Shown here: positions 50,167-60,060 of the stretch, in pieces
Layout of the letters: the number at the start of each line of letters is the position of its first letter
Position numbering within the stretch: position 1 is the stretch's first letter
Origin: Pelargonium x hortorum
Taxonomy: Eukaryota; Streptophyta; Magnoliopsida; Geraniales; Geraniaceae
Reading direction: 5' to 3'
DNA: 64,000 bases
NCBI GenBank assembly: GCA_036897525.1
Contig: JAYMTJ010000051.1
Location: 1-64,000, forward strand
Notes under the pieces: model-generated
What the model saw: the letters and a program-made list of their open reading frames with translations, nothing else
Told to the model about the DNA's origin: nothing
The model's database searches: none
Translations under genes and position numbers: made by a program

Positions 50167-51008
50167 TGTATTTAATTTACTGGCAGTTATAGCTTAGATT
50201 GTATCCGTTTACTAAGAATGAGTAAGAATCTCCCAGAACTTATCCACTTGCAAAGGAAGGACTGCATTCACCTTCGACAATGATAATAAATTATGATATA
50301 AAAGAAAACCCTGTCATATTACTAAAAACTCTCAATTAAAAAACTTTCGGTAATTAAATTAAAGTAGTTAGATTCAAGATTTTTTGTTTACAAGGTTTTT
50401 TAGAAGATAAAGAAGCCCTCTTGCTTATTGTAGTACTCGTTTCTTTTTTTTTTTACCAGCGGGACTGACTTTTTTTTTTTATAAATCTCTATTTGTTTGT
50501 AGTTTTGAGAAAGCTTCCTTCACAATTTATCTAGAATCCCGTCACTTTGACTTTCGATTAGATCTGAAAGCCTGGCAAGAGGCTTTTGTCACGGCGATCT
50601 AATTTTATTTAGTGAGTAGGGTCTAAACTAAATAGAAGGCGTACCTGTTTACGGGGTCTGTTATTTGTAAACTTTATCGGGGCTGTTGCAGGCGCGCGCA
50701 TATACCTAGGATTTCCGTCGTATTAGGAAGTTCTATTAAAGGAGTTCCTGGAACTTGCCTTGTGTAAATTATTTAGGAGCCATTTTTCTAAGCGTATTTC
50801 ATATGTTGTTTTAGCGGTAAAAAACAACTTTTCTAACAAGATTTTTGTTGAATCAAAAGAGTTTTTCAGGGGAATAAAAAGAAGGCGCTCCAAGGAATTT
50901 GGTAGAGAAATCTTTCTTCTCTGGGGAGATTCTCTTTATTTATTATTATTAGGGTAAGCGGGGAATATTTTACTATCCTGTCAGCAACACATTGTGTTTC
51001 GGTGGTTT
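50167..51008. other. Gene-free intergenic DNA
   Basis: Two T runs lie close together at about 50446-50457 and 50470-50480. The 65-codon open frame at 50760..50957 is basic and unrecognised. No gene called. Confidence 0.5.
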
Positions 51009-51042
51009 TAGGTAGGAATGTACCTAGTTTTCAAAAAACTAG
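51009..51042. other. Two overlapping, mutually exclusive stem-loops
   Basis: TAGGTA (51009-51014) can pair with TACCTA (51021-51026). Alternatively CTAGTTTT (51024-51031) can pair with AAAACTAG (51035-51042) around CAA. The two stems share CTA and cannot form together. This layout is seen in attenuators, but no gene follows, so coincidence is likely. Confidence 0.4.
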
Positions 51043-52039
51043 TAGGAATAATTAATTCTGTTTGGAGTCTTTTCATTTTGAGAGTATCGATAAAGCAAAG
51101 GAAATCGGTTTTCCAGCAAGTAAGTAAATCTTAAAGGTAAAGGAGTTCCGAAGCCCAAACGTTATTCTCAAGGAAGCTTTGCTTTAGGAGTATTCTATCT
51201 TACCAGGACACGGTTAGAGTTTTTTTGTCAGTTATACGAAATAGAGATTCCGTAGGCCTGTCTTCAAGAAAATATAAGGAGCTCCATAGTATAATTCAGG
51301 ATCCTTTCCTGAGAGAGATAACCTTTTGAAACCCCTTAGGACTTCCTATTCCTATATAATAATAGGGAACCCTTCTGGATGGTTTAAAGGGAGTCTTTTT
51401 GGACAAAAGTGCTATTTTTTAGGTGATGGTATAGCTAGAGTCTGACTGTAAGAAGTAAATTAAGGAATAGAATACAGAACTAAGAGAAAGAGCCTTCCAA
51501 TCCCACCGACTAAGAAACTAAATAGGATGGCTGTTAAAGGTTACCTTGATCAATAGAATAATCCTAAAGCAGGACATCAAGAAAGGTACTCAATCTCTGA
51601 CCTTCTTCTTAAAGTCTATAAAACTTCTCTACCCACACTGCCGAATCCTTGTCAACTAAGCTGGTTAAAGCGAGGAAGACTCTTACTTATCTCCTTTGAA
51701 AGTCAGAACACTCTCATCAGAACTCTATCTTAGACCTAACACGATCTCTAGCTAGCTTTATAACCAAAACACTATCTCACCTTCAAGTCGAAAGGGAATT
51801 CCATTAGGGTATATATGCCATACCTTAGATAACCCACTACCCAGCTTTCAGACCTTGAAAATAGCCTTTCCTCAGAATCAAACTTGTACTTGACTCTCAG
51901 CTTTGACAGAATTTATAGTTTTTTTTCTTCTTTATCTTTAGAGCTACCCAGTTTGAGAGACCTCCTTACTTAGGATTAGGAGACAGACTTCTAGGATAGG
52001 AGATGGAAAGAAGACCTTAAGATGCACCAATTGTTAGGG
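51043..52039. other. Gene-free intergenic DNA
   Basis: No gene recognised. A GGATCC site lies at 51299 inside CAGGATCCTTTCCTG. Otherwise featureless. Confidence 0.5.
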
Positions 52040-52202
52040 TTCTTCTTGTACTGGAGCTATAGTATGATTTATTTGTATTCTATTAGTTATGGAATAGAGT
52101 CTAATATAGATTGTAATAATTAATTATAGTTTAGGTTTAGTAAGGCGCGAAGCCCTCTTCTTCCCATGTTTTCTTATCGAAAAGTGGTAAGCTTGCTTAG
52201 AA
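52040..52202 (+). repeat. TATAG tract, GCGCGAAGCC block and family B core
   Basis: An AT-rich tract (about 52060-52139) leads into TAAGGCGCGAAGCCCTCTT at 52141..52159. These 19 bases are identical to 59985..60003. Then come TTCTTATCGAAAAG and GGTAAGCTTGCTTAGA, the last identical to 50150..50165. The three parts occur in the same order as at 60 kb, so the whole block behaves as one composite repeat. Confidence 0.6.
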
Positions 52203-53504
52203 AAATAATGAGTCAATCCTTATATACTTGACTGAAACTTTGTGGAGGGAACGTTGTGATAGTATTTTGATAGTACATATCATACCCTATAGCACTCATT
52301 CATGAACAACTAAAACTTTCACTTTAATTACTGGAAACAAAAGAAACTGACTTGGCTATAGAGTTACTAGCTTACAAGCACAGAATCATTTAATTGAACC
52401 CTTCCGAATTATACAAGCAGCACTTTCTTCATCAGCACCATGAAAAAAAAAGGAGAGTTCCTCCTTAGACAAAAGAGAGGGTTATTCGTTTGGTCCTAAG
52501 AGGAATACATAATATTAGAGTAGACTCAGTAAGCATTCCTTCTTAGGCCTACTTAGAGATAGCAGCACTCGCAAACACTGACACGTTATAAGGGCTGTAC
52601 CCTCATAGCAACAAGAGAATTCTGTTTCTGTTATTATGTATTCTGTCTATATCCAGCTATTCAGAGACTGGCTTTACAAAGACTACCTTCCAAAAATCCC
52701 TTCATAACAAAGAATACAAAACCAAGAACGAAGACAATTCAGACTTTAGACTAGTTCAACTGGCATTCACTTTCCCTCAAAAGAGCTACATTCAGAGAGT
52801 TCGTTCCTAAACCCAGGGCAAGTTTACCGGATTCTTAAATTAGTTAGAACTCTGTGGATCTTCTATTTCGGATGACAAGAACAAGCTTACTTTCAAGGTT
52901 CCTAGCTTTACAAGATATTCTATCCTTCATGGAATTACAGAGACTGTGTTCCTTAGACTTATATTAGATTGGTTATAACAAAGAGCAACCTCAACTTAGA
53001 GACCATTCGAGCTTCCGAGCTAGAATTCTGTAAACTTATTAACATGAATATGTTGACATATCGGCTTTTCACCTCTAGATGAAACCTAAAAGACTCTGTT
53101 ATAGGTATACGACACGCCCCCCCTGAACTGATAACTTTGTTCAGTGAAAACCCCTAACTATTATCTGAAATAGGAAACCTAGAAGCAAAAGGAACATCCT
53201 TAAGTATATTTCTTACTAAATGAATTTTCGAATAAAGGAACAGGCAAACACCTTTCTTCTTTAGTCTTTAGAGCTACATACCAGCCCTATATGGTGCTTA
53301 GTACCTATTAGATCTTGGAATCGGGTCACTCTATAGCCAGTGAAGTCAATAAATCCGAGTTCTTCTTTGTTCTTTGTAATTTGGAGGGTACTTGATAACA
53401 CATAAGACAGAGAATCTTTGGATTACAAACAAGGACTCATAGGATGTCAGTTAATGAAAGCTGTTTTTGGCTAATGTCCTTTCTTTCGAGCGAATTAATT
53501 GGAG
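52203..53504. other. Gene-free intergenic DNA
   Basis: No gene recognised. TATGTATTCTGTCT at 52635 is a near copy of the string at 12557 and 12840. The plus strand is relatively rich in A and C, as in the 35-36 kb stretch. Confidence 0.5.
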
Positions 53505-53600
53505 CTAATATTATAGTGTAGAGATAGTGAAAGCTAGTACGTACCTATTGTAATAGAGAGTCTTATTAATTTGTTGTATTAGAGTAGTTGTGGGAGGGAA
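53505..53600. repeat. TATAG-like tract
   Basis: AATATTATAGTGTAGAGATAG, TAATAGAGAGTC and TTGTATTAGAGTAG words. No family B core follows. Confidence 0.35.
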
Positions 53601-53781
53601 GGGATAGCCTGACCGGTCTTTTCTCTCTTAGAAGTAAAGTAAATAGAATTGAAACTCAGTAAAAACTCAAAACATTAAGGAAGTTCCTTATGGATAGCGG
53701 GTTCCCTTTTCAATTTCAAGTGGACTTGTTTCACTTTGTACTTGGAAATAATCCTATATTAACTATATTAAACTAATGAAT

Positions 53782-53810
53782 TCCGAGTAAGAAAAACTCT
53801 TACTCCCGGA
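53782..53810. other. Strong stem-loop
   Basis: GAGTAAGA at 53785..53792 pairs perfectly with TCTTACTC at 53798..53805 around AAAAC. After a two-base bulge, TCC (53782-53784) pairs with GGA (53808-53810). Eleven pairs in all. No gene adjoins it. Confidence 0.65.
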
Positions 53811-54009
53811 TGCTAATTGAATGCAAGCTCTCTTTGTTTTGCAAGTGAAACCACGTGCTGCTAAAGAATTGAGGATAACAGATTCTAATATAATAGCAGG
53901 TAAATATAGCTCTTTCAAGGAAGATTCTAGAGAGTACTCTTTTCCGAGCGAAAGGAGTTACGTATAGCCGCAGATATTCTGAAGCTTTAGAGAGGTCTAA
54001 CTCATAATA
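53811..54009. other. Gene-free intergenic DNA
   Basis: Nothing recognised. Confidence 0.5.
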
Positions 54010-54140
54010 AAATTATAGTTATTGAGAAAGGTGTATGTCTGAGGAAAAGCTAAGAACATTACAACTACAAGAGTCTCGTTGCAAAGAAGGGGATAGGTAC
54101 GAGTATGGCTATTAGGTTAGGAGCTTCTAGAATATAGAAA
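54010..54140 (+). repeat. Possible family C fragment
   Basis: Words such as GAGAAAGGTGTATG, AAAGCTAAGAACATTACAAC and GGTACGAGTATGGCTATTAGG resemble the Lys/Gly/Ala codon-like style of the copies at 1.4 and 27.7 kb. No long exact match is seen, so this assignment is weak. Confidence 0.25.
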
Positions 54141-57110
54141 GTTTTTTTTGTCTTAGTTAAGAATAAACTGAATAGGGAGTTACTCTAGAATCTCTTGTGC
54201 GTTTACCTTTTAGTTAGTGATTTATGGGCTTTCAATACGAGGTTTTAAGGTTCCAAAGTACCACCCTATCTCACTCACTTTGACTCCAGGCCAGGTAAGA
54301 AAATCTCTTAGAATTACCAAAAAATTTCTCCCTTTATTTTCTAGCTTGCTTTTAACTAACCTATGAAGGAGCGGATAAACCTTCACCCTAGCAGATCGAA
54401 ATCACCTCTTTCCAAACGGATATCCCGTGAGAATTGCTTGCCTGGATTACTTTGTTGTAAACATGAATTTGAACTTTTTTAGCATACCTAGAAGGTTAAG
54501 GTATACAATCTTTCTCTAAAGCTTCTGTTCTTTTGTTCCGAGGACTTAGTCTTTTTCATACGAAATTTGCAGAAACTTCTCCGCTAGCCGACCCTTTTGG
54601 TTCGTAATCCCCAGGCTTTTCTATCCTATTAGAGTATTTAGAACATTCTTTCTTACATACGTTTTATCGACTAACCCAATTAGCTTTCCTCACGAATTAA
54701 TACAACAGAAATCTTTTTTATGCTTATGCCCTTTATTAAGTTACACTTTATATAATCAAGAGTATCTTTTGAAGTACTTGAATTTAGCTACACTCTACTT
54801 GGAATTAAGCACCTCTAAATATAGAGAATCTAAAAAAAAAAACGGATGCACTTTTTTAAATTATGCCTCATTCTGGTAAAATCAGGACTTTCATGAAAGT
54901 CTCTCGGCTAGCACGCATTATTTTCGGGTTTACACGCTATACCAATGTACTGAACAAAGGACTCTTAAATTTCAGGTTCCAAAAAGCATCCTAGACTAGG
55001 AACATAAATTGTTCGCAATTTGATCGGAATAAGTTTTATTTAATACAACTCAAAAAAACCGAAATGCTCTCTTTCTCTCATCTCATCCAATAAGCACTCG
55101 TATTAATGATTTTACTAACTAAAAAGTATTCGCCTTTTTTCATAAAAGCATCGCATGGTTTTTTGTTAATTTTAGAATGGGTTCCTTGTCCTTATTTGCA
55201 ACAGGAATTATTGACAACTCTAACTCTCCCTTTTTAAAGAACGGAATTTACATCAACTTATGCTTTCAACTACACTTTCTTTATATAAGAGTTACTTTAC
55301 ACTACGAATTTCCCCTAGGAAACTGCGAATCCTATAGAGAGAGAGAAATGCGTTTCTTAAAATAATTTACAGGATGTCTTAATTTAACTAAAGTACACAC
55401 CTCACGAGAGGTTGTTGACTAACATTTTTTTAATCTCTTGTATTTGGAATACAGAAAATAAATAACTAGTTTCAGAAACCCCTTAAATTGTTGAAAACTG
55501 AATTCAGAAACATAGATCTTTGGTAAAAATAATGATACTCTATGGTTTGAAAGAAAGCTAAAAAAACCGGCCCATTCTATACAACAGGCCATAGTCCCTT
55601 CCTTTTGAGTAACAGCTTGTGTATTTCATCCAGGACCTGGAAATTCCCGGAATGGGGTGTATATGCCCGAAGATATTATTTACTTTATAAGGTTAAGAGA
55701 ATCTAGACCACCAAAAAAAGGAAGCCCCTGGGTTAGAAAAAATGTGAAAAAAAGCCAGCATCGTAGGATCCCTTGAGATACTAGAAAAAATACTTGATGT
55801 AAATTTTAGACTTCTCTGCCCAATTATCCGGTGATTTACCTGTTATTCTTTTTTTTTACTACTATTTTTGCTCCTTGCTCATGAAATAAATAGCGTTTCT
55901 TACCATCTTTATTTTTGGTACTGAATATGATTGTATTACTAGGCTCACTATAAGTAATAACTTTGACTAAATAAACTAGACTCTTTCTAAATTCCTGGGA
56001 TGTAATTCAAATAAAAAGTAAAATTAAGAGCTAAGCCTAGAAATTCCATATGTGTTCAACTCTGTTTACGTAATTCATGTCTTCATTGCTAACTTAGAGA
56101 CTCCTCACTTTTTTGAAATTGAAAATAGCAAATAAGCGCAGCCTTTACTTTAATTTAATAGAGGACAAAAACTGAGGTATGACTTCATATTAAAGCTTAT
56201 AACTGCTAGACTAGATAAAATTATTAGGGCTTCCCTCTTCTATCTTTATCTAGTCATGACCCAAACCCTTGAATGCAAAACATTTTTTTTAAGTCATATT
56301 CGTCTAAAACTTATAAAGAATCCGCGGATTTAACAATTATAGGATATTCCTGGAATTCTAGAAAGGTGGAAGCTAGCTACGATAGCGAATAAAAAGAGAG
56401 TTTTTATTTTTCCTAACACTGCTATACGAAAGTAAATTAGATTACACTAGCTCAGGGATCCCTCAAGAACTTTTGGCTTTACATTTATACGAATTTACTG
56501 AACCAGGATCCTGTACGCATACCTTTTTTAGTTATATGGAGGCGCTATCTATCTATCTAAGGGGAAAGTCCGCAAGCTGCGTACAGCTTTCATAGTTTTT
56601 TTTTTCTAAAGCAGGGCCAGTACTACTTGAGTGAGGGGTTTCGGTATTATAAATTTAATATACTTTATGGGTCTTCCTTTAGGAATTTAAGACATGTTAG
56701 CATTGCCTTTAACTCTTTACTGAATCAAATAAACCATTCCTTAACTTAATTTACTTGTTTACTTTCTCGTCAATCAAAAATATAATGGGTATAAAGATAG
56801 GAAATAGGGAAAGCTATAGCTATGTTTTGAGCTCAAAGGCAGCCTTAGCCTTAAAAAAACCTGGAACTTCTCCTTAGTTCTATATTCTTTAAATTTCTAT
56901 TCAACAGAATAAAAGCAGAATTAGATTACTCCTATTTGTTAAAACTGCCTACAGAGACTAGAAAGGACACTAACAATAGTCAAATTGAAAAGGTAAGGCA
57001 AGGAGAAAGAGAGATACCCACGACCTCAGTTAAACTCCAAAATGCCTTTTACTCCGAAACTTAGAAATATAATAAACTGACTTACTTCTCCTAACAGGAT
57101 CATATATATA
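54141..57110. other. Gene-free intergenic DNA
   Basis: About 3 kb with no supported gene. The 62-codon open frame at 55177..55365 starts with ATG but is unrecognised. GAGGTTGTTGACTAAC near 55408 resembles the loop of the hairpin at 47591. GGATCC sites lie at 55765, 56456 and 56505. Confidence 0.55.
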
Positions 57111-57519
57111 TCTTGAGAGCTTTGAAGTATAGGAGTGAGTAAGAGTCCTTAAGGATTGGGCGCTTCCTTGTACTACAGGTATTAGATAGAGAGTTTACGG
57201 AGTTCATAGGGGTATATAAAGTTTTTACTATTCATTAGTTGCTGGGGGTAGAAGTTCTAATTATAAGTACTTTGGTAAGGTATATCCCTCCTGTTAATGA
57301 ACTCCAGTTTTTAGAATTACTTACTTTGCTGCAAATACTGGAAAGTATAGTAAAGTAAAACACTAATAATAAGTGCTTTATAAGGGGCATTCCTCAGTTC
57401 TATGTATGTAGCTTGTGGTCGTAGAAAGAGACACTTATACAGTTTAGAGTTATTGTATTGGAGTAATAGACTAATGACAGTATTAAATAGTAATGGATGC
57501 TCTAGTAGTTAAGAACATT
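57111..57519. repeat. TATAG-like, TA-rich tract
   Basis: A long stretch of TATAG, GTAATAG and AGTATTA words. It is looser than the other tracts, and runs into the family B copy at 57520. Confidence 0.3.
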
Positions 57520-57625
57520 CCTCATGTTTCCTGCAGCTTATAGTTTTAGAGGATACAGCTTACGAGAGTTAAGAGTAAGTCCATTTTACCGACTAAACTT
57601 AGAAAGGGTTTAGTGGGTTGAGTCA
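57520..57625 (+). repeat. Family B repeat with 3' stem-loop
   Basis: CATTCCTCATGTTTCCTGCAG resembles CATTCCTCTTGTTCCCTGCTG at 59388. A diverged core (CTTATAGTTTTAGAGGATACAG) follows, then AGTAAGTCCATTTTACCGACT. A stem-loop closes the copy: ACTAAAC (57592-57598) pairs with GTTTAGT (57608-57614). The same order holds at 6741 and 59375. Confidence 0.5.
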
Positions 57626-57899
57626 TTATAGTATATTCTAAATAAATAGTAAACCTCACACTTTAAGACCTAAAAAAACAAACAAACAGATTCTCAAAAC
57701 AAAGTACAAATATTGACTCCCGGAAACCTAGGACCCTCACACCCCTAAAAGGAGCCCTCGCCCTAACCAGAAAATAAGGACCAGATGACGACATGAAGAA
57801 AGAAAATCCCCTACCTATAAATAAAGCCAGCCTTTCTCAGAGCTACACTCCTTCTTATGATCTGATCTATCGGAAACTTAAACCAGACTCATTATGCTC
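57626..57899. other. Spacer between family B copies
   Basis: An A- and C-rich plus strand with no gene. CACTTTAAGACC at about 57659 may correspond to CACTTGGAAGCC at 58151 and CACTTCACAGAC at 59516. This suggests that the repeat unit extends past the stem-loop. Confidence 0.4.
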
Positions 57900-58110
57900 C
57901 CTGGTCATGATTTAGGTAAGGGGTACTGCTTATAGGGTATATTTCTATTACTCTCTTATTAGATAGAGTATAGAGTTATTCTAGACTTTATAGTATGTAA
58001 TAGCGTCTTACTTTAAGGGAGAGTTCCCTGCTTTTATCGATAAAGAGGAGAGTGCCTTAATACTACATAAATGAATCCATCTTACTCCGTAAACTCTCAG
58101 TTTACGAAGT
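57900..58110 (+). repeat. TATAG tract plus family B, best copy
   Basis: The tract (57920-58000) leads into TAGCGTCTTACTTTAAGG, shared with 3204. Then GGGAGAGTTCCCTGC, the intact core TTTTATCGATAAAGAGG, GAGTGCCTTA and ATGAATCC follow. A perfect stem-loop closes the copy: CGTAAACT (58088-58095) with AGTTTACG (58099-58106). All parts of the family are present here in order, so I take this as the reference copy. Confidence 0.6.
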
Positions 58111-59374
58111 TAAGGGATTAGGAGAAATATACCAGGATAGTGAACCCATCCACTTGGAAGCCTACAACCAAAAGCTAAACTTCAGTTCTTTAGACTCCGA
58201 AATGCCTTGACTTACTCGGAAAACCCAGAAACATTAGGACAACCAACCCCAAAAGACTCAAAAACTTCTACTCCAACTTCTCAGGAAAACACTTATTGGA
58301 AAGAAGCCCTAACAACAGAAACCCCTACTCAGTCTCGAATACCTATGAAATCCCATAAACCTAAGGCTAATATTAAGGCAAAACCCTTTTAAAACCAAGG
58401 ACATAGACTTCTTACTCCGACTCTGACCTAGCCTTGTTGCAAGATCAGTACAAGCCAAAGCCAGTAGTAGTATAAGAAGAAGAAAAAATACGAAGAGTAA
58501 GCGCTCCCCAAACCTTACACTTATAATAGTTCTGCCTTGACAAGATACAGATACAGAGCACTAAATATCCCGGCTATCTCAAGGGGAATCCCAAGCCAAC
58601 TAGAAAGACCTCCTAGCAAACATGGGCTAAACTCTACTGGGCTAATACCTATCGAGCTGAACTAGGAACATAACCAAATCCCCTATCTAACAGAACCTAC
58701 TCCACAAAACAGGATCTCTAAATACAAATATTTTTGTTTCAAAGCTATCTTAACTAAAAAAAAAAAGGTCATAAACTTATACTTGCTCATTATACTAGAA
58801 ACACAGGAACCTCTTAAAGTATACAACAAACAAATTGACTACTGGAAACCCTACTCAAAAGACCCGTGAAAGCAGATGCTGCCCTTTGAGTCAGTCACAA
58901 TCCTATAGAAAGAATCCATACCTAGTACTAGAGCCCTTACCCTAGTCATAACAGCCAATATACCAAGATACACAGATCAGGATACAATGGAAACATAGTA
59001 TTGGTTTAGCTTGCTAACAGAGGACTCATACCACGGCTAACAATACGGAGGCTTACACAGAGCTAAATCCCTCTTGATCTTCTTACTTTGACTTACTTGT
59101 TCGAGCGGACCTTGTTTTGCTAGAGCCTTAGCCTGAGCGCCCTAACCTGTAGATGAAGCAGACCTTGTGTATATAACCCCACGAAAGTGCACCTTCTTAG
59201 GATTGGGACTTCACTGACTTAATTCTTCATAACTTGTTTCTTTATAAGTAAGCGGGTTAAAGATTTTTGGAGAACACTGAAAATAGAGCTGAAGCTGAGG
59301 GACTTACAGGAGATTTAGGTCCTGCCTTAAAAACTCAAAGCTGTACTTATGCTTTTGTAGTTAATGTACTCTAG
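58111..59374. other. Gene-free intergenic DNA between family B copies
   Basis: The plus strand is rich in A and C. The 61-codon open frame at 58207..58392 is Thr/Pro/Lys-rich because of this bias and is not called. GCCAAAGCCAGTAGTAGTA near 58454 resembles GCCCAAGCCAGTAACAGTAA near 59642. Confidence 0.5.
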
Positions 59375-59495
59375 TTCCAAAAGGAGCATTCCTCTTGTTC
59401 CCTGCTGCTTCTCGTTAATGAGGATTGGGCTTAGTAAGTCAATTTATATTACCGAGTAGAAACCGTAGAAACCTTTGTTTCTAGGAGGTTAGGTT
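59375..59495 (+). repeat. Family B repeat with 3' stem-loop
   Basis: AGGAGCATTCCTCTTGTTCCC, then a core with TTCTCGTTAATGAGG, then AGTAAGTCAATTTATATTACC. A perfect stem-loop follows: TAGAAAC (59466-59472) with GTTTCTA (59477-59483). The order matches the copy at 57520, although stem sequences differ. Confidence 0.5.
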
Positions 59496-59744
59496 ATATA
59501 CATGAGAGAGATGGCACTTCACAGACAAGAAAACCCCAAATTCTTTATTTATTTACTATTTAGAAAAGCAAAAAAAAATGGAACGCCCAGAAACACAAGC
59601 CTTCCTAAACTGGAATCCTTAAAGCAGAATCGGTAGCCATAGCCCAAGCCAGTAACAGTAAATCTGTAATCATACGCAGTAGTAGTACCAGTACCAAGCC
59701 TGTCAGCTAAGCAGAGAAAGAAAGAGAGCCCTAGCCAGTATTGT
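59496..59744. other. Gene-free spacer with AGTA/CCAGTA words
   Basis: An A-rich run near 59572 is followed by AGCCAGTAACAGTAAATC and GTAGTAGTACCAGTACC words, a low-complexity stretch like that near 58454. No frame is open for long. Confidence 0.4.
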
Positions 59745-60060
59745 TAAGATAGTGTATTCATACATAAGATAGAAAGTATAAATAATAAATAATAGTAATA
59801 GATTGTTATAGGATAGTTATAGTATTCTATATTCTATTGTATTTAATATGTATATACTACTTTATTCCTATAATTATAATATAGATTAGTGTAATAAGTT
59901 AAGTATTCTATGTATAGGATTGTTGTTCTATTACTAGAGTATACTATACTAGAGTAGATAGAGAAGAGATAAGATAGTTATACTTAAGGCGCGAAGCCCT
60001 CTTGCCGTAGCTTATCCGTACCGTAAAAGAGGTTAGAAGCCTTAGACAGTAGAGAGAGCA
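59745..60060 (+). repeat. Longest TATAG tract, GCGCGAAGCC block and diverged core
   Basis: The tract at 59745..59984 is the longest in the window, with TATAG, TATAT and AATAATAG words. It is followed directly by the 19 bases TAAGGCGCGAAGCCCTCTT (59985..60003), identical to 52141..52159. A diverged core, GTAGCTTATCCGTACCGTAA, then AAGAGGTTAGAAGCCTTAG follows. Tract, block and core are in the same order and strand as at 52 kb. Confidence 0.55.

Noticed and set aside
50440-50485. Pair of long T runs, considered as terminators
   Set aside because: No stem-loop precedes them and no gene lies upstream.
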